Assembly (NCBI RefSeq): GCF_041296385.1
Contig: NW_027184085.1
Location: forward strand, 7,869,301-7,933,300
Reading direction: 5' to 3'
Length of the DNA: 64,000 bases
Source: Aphelocoma coerulescens
Taxonomy: Eukaryota > Chordata > Aves > Passeriformes > Corvidae
Below the pieces are notes generated by a model that worked only from the letters and a program-made list of their open reading frames with translations, ran no database searches and was not told the origin of the DNA. Position 1 is the stretch's first letter; every line of letters starts with the position of its first letter. A program made the translations under genes and the position numbers. Below are positions 48,406-60,694 of this stretch, one piece after another.

Positions 48406-51075
48406 GTAAGCCAGACCAATCCTGTGCCCACAGCCTGCTCCCTCAGTCCTAGGGATACTGTCCACACCCACAGGCTTTGCCCAACAGGAGCCTGTGGCAT
48501 AGGTTCAGCAGGATTATACCCCACACCACCAGGGCTCATTATAGCATTGGTGTATTGTGTCTTATGCAGCTACAGTGTTAAACGGTTCAATCTGGATGAT
48601 AAACATCAAGGGCATGTTGGAGGTGGAAAAACTGTGTACTGAATATTTGAGTGCTCATCTGCTGGATAGCATGTCTGGTGAATACAGTCAGGACAACCAG
48701 CATGTTTTGCTTCAGCTGAAAATGGACATGACTTCTGAGCAGTTCATGCTGGCAGCTCCCCTCACAGTACTCCCAAGGGTCTTGCTTCTGGTTAGCCTTG
48801 AAGGAGCTGTGCTAAGCCTGTTTGCACCCAGCATTGGTATCTCCTGCTGGAATTCCCCTGCAGCCAGGTGGCTCTGGGAGGATGATCCAAAGGGTCTACA
48901 TGTCTGCTGACCCAAACGGCTTCCTGTGTGCAGGGAGCAGGTGTTGATCTCCAAAATGCTCACTGCACACAAATCCTGCTGCCTTACCAGGCCTGGAGAG
49001 TGAAGCTGCATCAATACAGCCTCTGAATGGGCTCAGGGTCACCCTTTGGTGGGACACTGCAGGAGAACTGCTGCTGGGATTCACACTGTGCCCAGCTTGA
49101 AGATGCCAGCACTAAAAAAAGTGATTTTGCAAGCTCTGGCAGTCAGAGGTGAATGAGGAAGATTCAAGGATACATACCTGCCCCTGTACCTGTATTTACA
49201 AATATACATACAGTCTAAAGTTGTAATTACCAAGAACTCAGGAGTTTACCATTCCTTAATGTGTGCCTACATTTTTTCAGTGTCCTTGAGATTTGAGATA
49301 GCTCTCTCCTCCAATACACTTCCTCTAGAAAGACATTTTTTACCATTGTTGTATACATACTAATGGTAACAATCATAGCAACAAAAATTTAAGTAAATGT
49401 TACTAATTGATCCTAATCACCAGCTGGCAAAGGAGTATTATACCCTGGGGAATTGATAGATTGATCTAGTCTGTTAGGAAATCAAATACTGAGTTAGATG
49501 CTCCAGCCAAAAAGCCCAAAAAAACTCTGAGAAAAAATAATTCTTTCAATCTTAGCCAGTCCTGTAAACTCAGAAGATTCATCACCACAGGGGACTTTCT
49601 GAGCTACATAGAAAAATATCACACAACATAGAAATACCAGAATCTTTCCTAGGTATTGACAAATAATTATCCTCCTCCCAACAAACACTTTGCAAACATG
49701 TCGTTTGAGTTCAGCTCTAAGCAGAATTAAAATCAAGTGACTTACTGTACTCAAACTTAGGTATGTGTATAAGTGTTTTAGCATCTGAAGGGCTGGGGAG
49801 CTTTTGGAGTCTTATGAAAGCATCAGAAGATTGCAGGGAGCCCTTAGTATGCTCAGTGAGCTCAACCACAGCACTGAGAAAGCATTCTGTCTTTAAGGTT
49901 ACATAAACATGGCCATCTGTTCTTCTGTCCATTTATTTCAGTATCTACCTGTTTGCCAGTCAATCATCTCTCTGCTTATTCATCCATTTCTATGCATGTC
50001 TGTTCCTCTTTTCCGGTTTATTTAGCTAATTTTGATGATCCATTACTGTGGGTATCACAGAAAAGATGTTCTTTCTAGGTGAATCTTAATGGCTTGAGCT
50101 TTTGTTACTATCCCCAACTATCCCCATAATCAAAGAAGCCTTTCAGTTAGGTATTTCATCCATGGTTTTGTAAAAGTCAGTGGCCTTAATCTGATTCCCT
50201 CTGAGTTTCGGAGAGACTTGCTCAGGCAGCAATTCACAGTAAGTCCCTGCACAAACACCAACAGGCTGACACACTGAAAGCTGACAGTCATCCTTGCCCC
50301 TCTTCGCTGTGGTCAGAGAGACTCCCTTCTGCCAGTAAAGCTGACATCCAAACAGCCTGAGCTGTGTAAAGTTTGGCTTTATCTCGGGGTAACTTCAGCA
50401 GTATATTTGTCTTTCTCATTGCTCAGCTTCCCCATAATGTAGTGACACCTTAAGTTATGGCAGAGGTGTAAAGGGAGCAGTGGCAGGTCAAACACTCACC
50501 TCTCATTATGCTTTTATCTGCCCCTTAAACGCTGAAAGCAAGTCCACGTAGCTTACATCATGCATTTGCTCCATGTAATCATGTTCCTTCTCATGAGCAT
50601 TTATGCACTCTCCAAACCACTCCTGCTTGCCACAGGCTTTACTCAGTCCTGGAGCTTAGCAGCATAAAAAATAAAAGGATTAGACATTTATATGGGTAAT
50701 GAGAACATCCACAGCCATATTAGACGGGATAAAAATGTAGATAGGACACAAAACTTCATGCTTTATGATATAAGCCAGCCACTAATTGCTTGGGGTTAGA
50801 AAGAAATTTTCATCACTGGGCAGCTTGTTCCATCATTATGGGATTTTTCTCACTCTCCTCTATTGCATCTCTTACTGCCCTGTGGTTCTGCATGGCTCTG
50901 TCTCTAAATGCAAGGGTAGAAATAAAATATTACAGCTGAGCAGGCAATTGCACTAACACTATAGAGAAGGGAAGATCATGACAGTCCCCATCCAAAGGCA
51001 GCATCTTCCAAACAACTTTCTTTTATGGCGTATCTCTCATTCTGAAAGTGGCTAAGACTGCTGCAGTATTATGTA

Positions 51076-51102
51076 CATAATCATAGTCTTGCTATGATTA
51101 TG
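51076..51102. repeat. Perfect 11-bp inverted repeat (hairpin)
   Basis: CATAATCATAG (51076-51086) and its exact reverse complement CTATGATTATG (51092-51102) are separated by the 5-base loop TCTTG. Confidence 0.9.
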
Positions 51103-52587
51103 ACTCGCCACATATTGTTTAAATCCTGAATATTGCTCTCAGATACTCTTTCATACTCCACAAAAAATCCTCAAATGTGGGTTCACACCATTACGGCCTG
51201 TAGCAGAATGTTCTTTGTTGCCTGAAAACAGCAAAACAGGACAATGAACATCTCTAGAGGCATGGCATCCATATCACTCAGACCCTAATAAATTCCATTA
51301 ATTGTGCAGTTTGTCTACATGTTCACTCTTCTGACCAGCCATATTATTTTTGATGCTGCATCCAAAGGACTCCAGAATACCACAGTCTTTATAAAAACAG
51401 GTCCATATTGAATAATTATATTTAGTCGGTAATTTCACTCTTTTTTCCTTCTGTCTTCCCCTGTGCTCTTTTTTTAAGATTCCCTTAGACTGGTAAAGGG
51501 ATGTACATGGTATCATTTCAGTCCGACTACCAAACTATCCATGGATTTGTGGCAAAGGCCAGAGTACTTTGAACATCCCTACTCACCAGGGCTTTGATCA
51601 CAGCCCCTGTCCCTGCAGGAATTAGCTTTCTCTGTTAATCTGGTCAGGCTATGGATCCATGCAGTGGCACTAGAAAACCATTCCTTGCAGGCATAACCTT
51701 TGCAAGCCAGGGTCTCACCTTCTCCAAGATCAGACAGTACATAATGCCTCAGTGCACTTTTTGCCACAGAGTGAATAACAAGGCAATAAGTATTTCCCCT
51801 TCCACTAGTCTAAGCCCCTTTGGAGATTTGACCTTTTTGTGTATTAATTCCTGCCCTTTAATCTTTCAGTTTGCAGAGCTATTGAACGTGGCAAAGTGTC
51901 ACAATATATAGTGGGGACAAAGAGCTGTTGTGCCATGATCTTGTGAGTCACTTTGCTGCAGCACAAGAGCGTTTGCCATTTCCACATTAGTCATAGTAGC
52001 AGGGATTACACTCTTCTGCCAAAGATTCTTAGCCACCCAGAGCCCAGAGCCTCTCTTGTAACCCTGTGTGATGTACAGTAACAGTAGAGACCATCTGCAC
52101 TGGCTTCTGCTGTGTCTCACATCATCAGAATTCTGCTCTCTGGTAACAGGTCCTGCCCTGCTGAATTGCATTGTGAGGGACTAGACAAAATTCTCACTCC
52201 AAAGATAAAGCCTCTTTGGTAAGAGAAGGGGAGGGAGACATGAGAAAATCATGAGACCAAAGGGCAGCAAACAAGAGAGAGAAGGGCTTGCCTGTCAGCC
52301 TATCAGTGAAATGAGAGAACTGGAAGAAGGAACAAAGCAGAGTTCCCGAAAAGTGAGGACTGCTCCATAATCTTCCATCCACAGATGTGCCCAGAAAGAA
52401 GTGGAAATACACCACATAGCATCTTACATCCCCCCTTATTCCTCCTGGGCCAAAGGATGTCCAGAGCCAGGGATGGGCCAGTAGTATGGCAGCTTTGTGG
52501 AGCCTTAGATGGGGAATGCTTTCACAGGTGCCGAGTTCTTCAGCTTCCTGACAGGGGGAAGCAGAGGGTCAGGCACTGATCTCTCCT

Positions 52588-52848
52588 CTGGTGACCAGTA
52601 ACAGGGCCTGATGGAAAGGCCAGAAGTTTTGTTAGGGTAGGGTTAGGTTGAATATCAGGAAAAAGTTTTTCACCCAGAGGGTGGTTGGGCAGTGGAACAG
52701 GCTCCCTAGGAAAATGCACCAAGCCTGACAGGTTCAAGAAGCATTTGGAAAATGCTCTCAGGCACATGGTGTGACTCTTGGGGTTCCCCTGTGCAGGATT
52801 TTGATGATCCTTATGGATCCCTTCCTACTCGGGATATTCTGGGATTCC
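52588..52848 (+). mobile_element. CR1 LINE 3' fragment, plus strand
   Basis: The copy contains GGTTAGGTTGAATATCAGGA, GAGGGTGGTTGGGCAGTGGA, ACAGGCTCCCTAGG, and the terminal block TTGATGATCCTTATGGATCC followed by GATATTCTGGGATTC. The terminal octamer has diverged. The left border is approximate. Confidence 0.88.
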
Positions 52849-54159
52849 AATTCAGTGTGTTTGGTCTGGATTTAGGTTGCTGAGGAAACAAAAGCTAAGT
52901 CCCCTCAGTTCCTTGTAATCCATTAAAAGTGTGTCACCTCATTTACTATTTTCAGGCACACAGTGCTTCTGACTGCTCACCCCTTCCAGGACTGGCTCTA
53001 TCTCTCCACTCTGCAGACCCAGCACAAGTTTCTCCACCACCACTCCCTTTAGCACACAGTGGGTACATCTGGGCTTGCAAGACAGCAACCTCCATATCCT
53101 CTTCAGGGTCCAGCCCTGGTGAGTCCTCTGGTGAGGACTAGCTGTCAGTACAAATGGGCAGCCAAGCCTTTATGCCCACATTTTTCCAAGTCACCACTGA
53201 GACAGGCAGTAAAGGTGTACTTCACAGGGGAATTCCTGTTTTGTAGCAACTCATGTCTTTGTAACTGAACTATGACCATCAATTCATTTTCCTTGGCTCA
53301 ACAAAGAGGTACCAATTTCACCCACTGCCAGCAGAGACAGCATTCAGACTCCATCTGTAATTATTATCATTACCCAAGTTAATTTTGCAGTGGAGGAGTT
53401 GCTAGCATGCAGTCATGACAGCCTTGTCCATCAGTTTGTCAATTAAGAGCACTGCTGATGGACAGGCTGCTGCTCCAGACCAGTGAGTCCAGTGTCAGTC
53501 CTGATCATGGCATGCACCATCCAGTGGCACTGGGCAGGAGCAGGGGTTCTTCACTAGTGCAGGGAGTGGAAGAGTCTGGCTTCCCCCACCCCAGTGTCTA
53601 CCCTGACATTTCAGGCCTGAAAGGTGTCAGACAAGAAGAATTTAGAGAGAAGGTAAACCAGGGAACAGAAAAATAGTGACTTGCCTGCACATGTAGAAGG
53701 TCCAGGATGAAAACCAAACTCCACAGCATTTGGTCCAGACATACACTATAGCCTAGAAATGTGCCTGGCTCAGCTGCCCTGAGGCTAAGTTCCTCACTGC
53801 AGGAAATCTCTGACTCTGTACTGTTTGTCCACCCTAAATCTCCAGGTGAGAGCTTTCCTGTTCATATTTTGTGTCAACAGTCCCAAAAATGCAACAGTGA
53901 GCACCTGAGACACATCATTATGACTCGGAAGCATTCATTTGACCCATTTGTAACCATCTGACATGTGCCATAAACTATGCTTTACTGGTAAAATAAACAA
54001 GTGGAGGAATGAACTCATTAAAAACTTGATAACAAGTTGCCATCTTCAGTTGCAGTCTAAGCCACTTTAATGATGCCATGTACTTCCAGAGACCATGCTG
54101 CAGCTGTAATGAATGAGGTTGTTTAAGACAATTGCGTGAGACTTTCCAGAGCAAAAGGG

Positions 54160-54184
54160 TTTTCTCCTCTGATCTGGAGGAAGG
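54160..54184 (+). repeat. Copy 1 of a 25-bp duplicated segment
   Basis: This segment, with core CTCCTCTGATCTGGAGGAAG, recurs exactly at 55468-55492, 1.3 kb away. The core itself contains TCCTC and GAGGA arms. Confidence 0.85.
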
Positions 54185-55467
54185 TGTAAACACAAATCAG
54201 GCTCTGTGCTGATGTTTTCAGTAGCATCCATGTGAGTTAAGACTTTGAGCTTTATTTTTAAAGATGACTTAAACTAAGCTCCCCCAAAATATGGATTTAG
54301 AGTGCCTTAAAAACTTGCAAAACCTGACCCTGACTTATGTGATTATGGCCTGCAACAAAGAGAGGGAAGTCTGGTCCTGACTTTGCTGTTGAATGGTTGT
54401 CACCTTGACTAGCCATGTCCACCTGTCTGCATTTCTGAGTTGTCTGTGTCTTTCTTGCTGTGTTACCTGGAAGCTCTTCATTGCCAGACATGTCTCCTAT
54501 CATGTTTTTGCTCAGCATCCATCTCAGAAGGAACCTGATTAGGCATGGGGCTTGGAGGTGGAACTTTTAAGAAAATAATAAAGATAATCCTGGTTTCCAT
54601 GATTGAACTAGATGAATGTTATAGTAGGTCCATATGCTGTCCCAAACAAACACCTACAGTAGCTGGGGATGCTACCAAGAGGGCTTTTTCCTACTAACAG
54701 GATGAAGCAGAGGACACAAAAGCCCTGGATTTCCTTGTTCTTTTGATGTGTAGGGGAAGAGACAGAAGGACAGCATGTCTTTAACTGAGTGGTGTCCACC
54801 CCTAAATGGCAAAACGAGACTATAAAACACAGGATCAGCCTCTGTTTTCTGCCAGATCAGCACATTCTTTCTGTTATTGCAGTTATTGTTGTGTCTGAAT
54901 ACCTAATTAATTACAACAGTAAGCGCTGGCTTCTTTAATCACAGCATCAGCTGTCCTAATCAATCTTAATAATATGGAATCTGTACTATGGCACCCATGA
55001 ATTTTAATCTACATAAATTTCTTAAGACCTCTCGCAAGCTTGTTGTACGAAATGATATAATTATGGATATAGATTAGGGCTGTAGAGAGTGATTTAAATT
55101 GGATTTAAGGAGAAGGTGAATAGAGCCCTCCCACTCAGTTATTTATTTATTTTAATCCTGGCCTTCACATAGATTTTTTTTTTTTCCTATCATTATGTTA
55201 TTACCCCCCCCCACTGACTGAACGGCACTGCCTCTCTTTGATTGCCCTCCTCCCTCACCCACCTTCCCAAGGGTGATAGTGGCCAAGCTGCAGCTCCTGG
55301 GAGAGGTGTGGAATACCTCCAGGACAGTGAGAGGAATGGATAGATGGGGCAGAGCTCATAATATGCTGTTTCAAACCTATACAGGAAGCATCTCTGCAAA
55401 ATAGAGTGAAACAGATGGAATTGAGCATGTTAGTCACAAAATGCACAGATAATCAGAAAGTGGATTT

Positions 55468-55492
55468 TTTTCTCCTCTGATCTGGAGGAAGG
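55468..55492 (+). repeat. Copy 2 of a 25-bp duplicated segment
   Basis: The sequence is identical over 25 bases to 54160-54184. The flanks differ apart from T and A/G richness. Confidence 0.85.
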
Positions 55493-58400
55493 AGTGGAGA
55501 GAATATCACATGGGAGTAAGATTACTCCTTCCACCAAAGTGAAATCACAAGGCACCTTAGGGGCTGAAAAATGTGCTAGGCTCTGCTTTTGTCTTTCAGG
55601 AGCACTGGTCTCCTCTGGTTTCAGAGAGCAGACCACTTTGGCTTTCTCCTACCTGAGCTGGGACAGGGAGGCTGTCCCATAGTCCACTGAGAACATTGGA
55701 AGGCCCCTTTTGATGGCTCAGGCAGTAACTATCATCCTTTTTCCTCACCAGCCCACTCACTTCAGTGCAGATCCTCCTGATTTACACCCCTGAATACCAC
55801 AGCAGACTCCAGCCCTCTGTCCCCTACAACCATTTTCACTTGGGACACCCATATAACTGCTTGTCTTGGACAGACACTGGAGCCGGGCTACTGACACCTC
55901 AGGAAGGATTCTTTATAGAATATCACTTAAACCAATTTTATTTATTTTTAACAACAGGCTTCATTCTGCCACCTCCATCCATTCTTTCTCTGACAGAAGC
56001 TAAATGTCAGGCCCAACACTAACTGAAAGCCCCTTTAAAAAGTTGGATTTCAATCTAGAGATATATCAGGAGTAAGAAAGTTTCCTGGTGTTAATTTTAA
56101 AGCACTGGTATTTCATGCTGACTTGGGAAATCATCCTCGCTTTTTGGCATCAGGCAGAGGATTTGGAAAGTGACATTAACGGATCTACTTTCTTTGAAGG
56201 ACTTGGGAGTCATTTCTTGACTTCTGCCTAATGAATAAGTGCTGCCTTCGTTAAATTTATATTTATGGCCATATAGTAGGTCATTGGCTTGTTTTATGTC
56301 TCCAGGTTTATGGAAGGTTATCTGCCATGGTCACCTTGTGGCATCTTGGCCAGGATTGTCTTGCAAAGAGACAATTGTATTTGAGCAAGATTTTTCCCGT
56401 GGAGATATGGAAATGATCAAATTAATATAGAGGAGATGTCTGGGGATAAGGCTCTTGCCCTGAGCTGCCAAATGAAGTTACTATTAGCATCTGTTTTCAC
56501 AGTACACCTTTAGTTTGCCCTGGCCAGGCCAGATCCTCAGCTCCTGGAAAGCAGCAAGGCCACAGGGACTTCAGTGGGGCTGACATGATTGATGGTTGTC
56601 CTCTGGCCTCTCAGGACCCTCTCTGTTTTTTTTTTTTTTTTCCTTCCCCAGATGATCCTCAGCATTTACATTACACCACCTTTAATCTCAGAAACGTCTG
56701 TATGTTGGACATGACACCTCCATGGGTCTGGTCACAACGAAAGCTGTTTCAGATGTTCTCCCTAGGCACAATTGTACAGAGTCAGCACATCCAAGGTCTT
56801 TGGATGATGTTACAACTTAGACACCTGCTGATTCTGGTCCAAAAGCTGCTTTAAGGTGCTCTGTGATATCCACATCTCTCATCAATAGTGCTTACCAGCC
56901 CTTATACACCTATTTACCTTGTGTGCCACTGTGGGCTTGCACCCTGGCACAGACAGCACATAGAGGAGCTGAGGTGTTTTCCCAGCCCTGAATGTTTGTG
57001 TTCAACTAATATTTTCAGTTTCAAAGAAGACTGGCAAGCTGGATGGGGAAAAAGGGTGACTGAGGCAGGGTAACTCTCGCATTAATGATCTATGTGAAGG
57101 CCACCCTGTGAAGTTATGTGTATCTTATGGAGGAATAAAGCAACCTTACCTGGTGTTCTCCTGGTGCTGAGACAGAGAAATTACTCCTATCTCCCAATCA
57201 CTTTGAATTTGAGCACATGGTGGGCTACAGCCAAACCTAACCCCTGTGGTAGGTTGACTCTGAATTGTGAGCTCCTTGTGTATCTGAGCCCGTAACAAAT
57301 TCCTCATAGGTCATTAACATGTAAGAGGACTGTCACTTTACAGAACACAGCATGGCCACAACTTCCTCAAATGTCTAATCTGTGTCTTGAGATTTCTGGA
57401 TCAATACCAGCTGTTGGTTTCATCCATGTTACATCTGGGAGCACAGGCAGTTATGCTCTTCACTAGGTCTGATTCATTTACAGGGTGAGCAGCAGCATGA
57501 AGATGTGCTCATGACTGCCCAAGATGCCTTGGCTTCCTGCCAGGGTGTCCAGCCAGCCCTGGAGTCTGTGTCCCTGCATCTTCATAGGCCGTGTTGGCCA
57601 GCATGGACACCTCCACTGTGCTGAAGTCACATCTTCATTTGCTGAGTAAACACAGTCTTCAAGCTAAGGAAGGCGAGTTCTTCAGTGAGCAGAGGTCATC
57701 ACTTTTAAGAGGTGCCAAGTTAAATTCCTGCTGCTGGTGACTCACCACAACTTTTGCTTTTCCCAAATGGCCAAGGCAGGGTGTGAGACTACAAGTAAAA
57801 CAGAGCCCCAAGCCAGGAGTTGCTGCCTCCCCAGAGGTGCTTTGAACTCTGCTTTTCAAGAGCATCCAGGGACAGTTGGGTCAATGTTAGGGCCCTGTGT
57901 GTTAGAACAGCTACTTTGTGTATTCTTTTCTCATGAGGAAGTGATTTCCAGATTGGAGCAAAGCTGACTGAAACCAGGGCAGAGCCTTCCCACTGGCTTG
58001 CATGTGCTATGAGCCAAGAGGAAACCCCATGCATGACCTGGGTCACAAGGCAGCCTCATGAGAAATACTCAGTTAGATATTACCCTTGGTAGAAAGTCAT
58101 TAATAGTTGGGAAAATAATGAACTCTGAAAGTTTTAGTGTGGAAGGCAGAAAGGCTGCATTTCACAGCCTGTTATCCCAAACACTTTAAATAAAGTATTT
58201 GCCCAGTTCTAATATTTAAAGGTGGGCCATGATTCTCAGCATAATTTTCTTAAGCAGAATGTTTTAGTTCTGATGGTCAAAATATGGTTCCAAAGGCAGG
58301 TGAGATATCCACAGGTGGGATAAGCAGAGCAGCTCTGCAGTGAGACAGGTGGTCATATCCAGGAGCTAGACTCAGCTGTAGCTGGGAGGTTGGGCAGTTC

Positions 58401-60631
58401 CCACATGTGCCCAGATAAGGCAAGGAATAAAGGAAAGGACCACAGTCAGACAGGTCCTGCCTAGTGACTCCTCCTGTATCAGTGAAGTGTCAGCCACTGC
58501 TAGTTAGCAGCAGGTCAAGGGGAGAACAAGCATGCCCGAATCAGCTTCATCTGGGGAGGAATGAAATACTGTAACTGCATTTCCTGAGCAGCAGACAACT
58601 GCTTCCACTATGCAATGAAGGAAGGACAACTGCCTTTGGGTCAGAGACGGCAGATCCTCTGCTTCACTGCAGTCTGCAAAACCATAGTTACAAAGATTTG
58701 CTTCACTCACCACAGGTTCCCTCACCTTTCTCAGGAGATATCTTCTACCTGACAGGGATTGAAGGGTCTAAGTTATTATGATCCATTCTCCTAAAGGGGT
58801 GAGGGAACTGATGTATTACTCAACTTTTCATAGCTATTCAATTTTCTTGTGGAACAATACGACCAATATTCTGTTCTTCGAGGAAAACGGTTTTGAGCAG
58901 AGGTTAAAAAGAATAGACTTTAGTTGGTTTCTTCTTCAAGAAGAAAGGAGTAAGTAAAAACAATTTTTATATTTTCTGAACATTACCTCCATTATTTTCC
59001 TGGAAAAGCTACTCTTTAAAAAATGTAGTGTAGAATCTCTACTCTGCCTTCCACTGACCTCCCACAGGTTTTAATGTATTCTCCTCACACCCTTTGTAAG
59101 AAATGAAAATCCTTACAGTAAGACAGCGCTTTCCCATTTCACACATACACATATTGAGGGACTTGCCAAAAGTCAGCTAGGAAACCATTCCAGCCTAAGA
59201 CTGCAATCCCACTTATTTCTTCCTGTGACTACCCCAGCCTCAAAGTCCACATGATCCAGTAATACCCATAACGAACAGGAGCTTCCAAGCCTTAGCCAGC
59301 TAATTGGGTTTGCCACCTCAAATTTGGTCGTTTCACCATTCCTCCTTGTATTTTGGGAGAAAAGTGCAAGACCTTGCAAGGTTCCGTCATGACCAATGGT
59401 GATCTTTAAAGTTAAGTTTCAAGCTGGTATTTCTATTTGTAAGAAAACACTTTATCCATGTTCCTTGGGTATGTAATACTCACGTATGACAACCTCCCCC
59501 ACACTTTGCCATACAGTCAGTGTCTTTCCTTGGATAGGTGTATGGCACCAGATTTCCTTCCAAGAGGCCCCCACCTTTGCATCCTCCAAGCCTTGCCTCC
59601 AGCCACACCTCTGTGCGGGTAAGAAGGAAAAAAGGTGGGATGGATGTGGGAAAGTGGCAGTTCCCTAAGGGATCATCCTACAAGGAATAGGTTGGAGGGA
59701 CTGCATAAATGTAGAACTGTGCAGTACCAATAAATACAAATTAAACTCATAACAAGAAGTGAAATATTAGGGCCAAGGTGACATTTGGACTGGAGGTTTA
59801 GCCAAGCTTTGCTTTAAATTTTTTATTGATGCAGATAAAGAAAGAGCTTATCCAACACGTTTCTCTCTTTTTTTCTCTCTATCAACCAAAGGAGAAAAAA
59901 AAAAAAATTCTTAACTAGCTTTGGTTGTATTTGAGCAAGACTTCAAAGTTTCACAAAAATAAACAGTTTTAGTGGGGAGGAATGCACACTTGTAAAGAGA
60001 GAAAATACACTTTGAAGCCAGCAAGAGACTGCATGCCTTATGCAGAGATTCACAGCATCCTCCCTGGAGCAGAGAAGTGGTGTCCCCCTCCCCTCCATGC
60101 AGCTTCTTCTCTCTCACTGGGGGCTGCCTGGCAGCAACACAGCCCCTCGAAGGGATGTGGGGATGACAGGAGCCATTGCTTTGTTCTCTTCTCCTTCCTC
60201 CTGCTATGCCCCTGTTGTTTTCTGCTCTGATTGAAAGTTTCATGTGACTGTAGCTGTCACTGAGATCTGAGTTTGCACAGCACCTAGCACAGTGTTAGTC
60301 CTGGCTTAAGATGAGGGTTCTTTGGGGTTGATTAGTGCCAAAAATCTGCATGATCAGTGCAGATCCATAATTAAAGCTTGGGAAATGAGGAGAGAGGTTT
60401 ATTTGTCCTCTGCTCCAAGGTCTCACAGGGTGATGGCTGGGGGACAGACCCGTCTTAGCCATCCTGGGGGGTTCTCCGCATTCCTGTCCATAGGGCGAGT
60501 GAGCTGCTCCTCTTCAACCCTCAGCCCCTGGGTCTGCCTGTTTCATAACACATATTGATGATAAAAGATAAGGGGAGAGTGCCTATTATGTTTTAACCCC
60601 TTAATTCCTTGTCTCTCTTGTGTCTCCACAG

Positions 60632-60694
60632 CACAGAGCCCCACTGCAGCAGACCCCTTGCAGCAAGCCTACGCTGGAGTGCAGCAGTACGCAG
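60632..60694 (+). CDS. CELF4: CELF4 exon, Ala/Gln-rich linker (63 nt)
   Basis: The exon follows TTGTGTCTCCACAG. Two bases complete an Ala codon, 20 codons read [20 protein letters not shown], and one base remains (phase 1 at both ends). The donor CAG|GTCGTT is weak: positions +3 to +6 do not fit GTRAGT, unlike the six other donors in the window. It is accepted because it alone keeps the frame into the next exon and joins to give [13 protein letters not shown]. The next GT, 7 nt further on, shifts the frame. I recall mammalian CELF4 isoforms with Gly-Pro inserted at this junction, and no donor here would produce that. Reading on gives Gly-Arg-stop. Confidence 0.9.

Larger units (their letters stand above)
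48406..60631 (+). other. CELF4: CELF4 intron, 12.2 kb
   Basis: This phase 1 intron holds a perfect 11-bp hairpin at 51076-51102, a plus-strand CR1 fragment at 52588-52848, a 25-bp segment present twice (54160 and 55468), and an AT-rich candidate conserved stretch at 54890-55130. No extra exon was recognised. Confidence 0.85.

Noticed and set aside
48111..48539. 142-codon minus-strand ORF over a CELF4 exon
   Set aside because: It is the antisense shadow of the 150-nt CELF4 exon and its flanks.
51076..51102. miRNA precursor
   Set aside because: The 11-bp stem is far shorter than a usual precursor stem, and the flanks do not extend the pairing.
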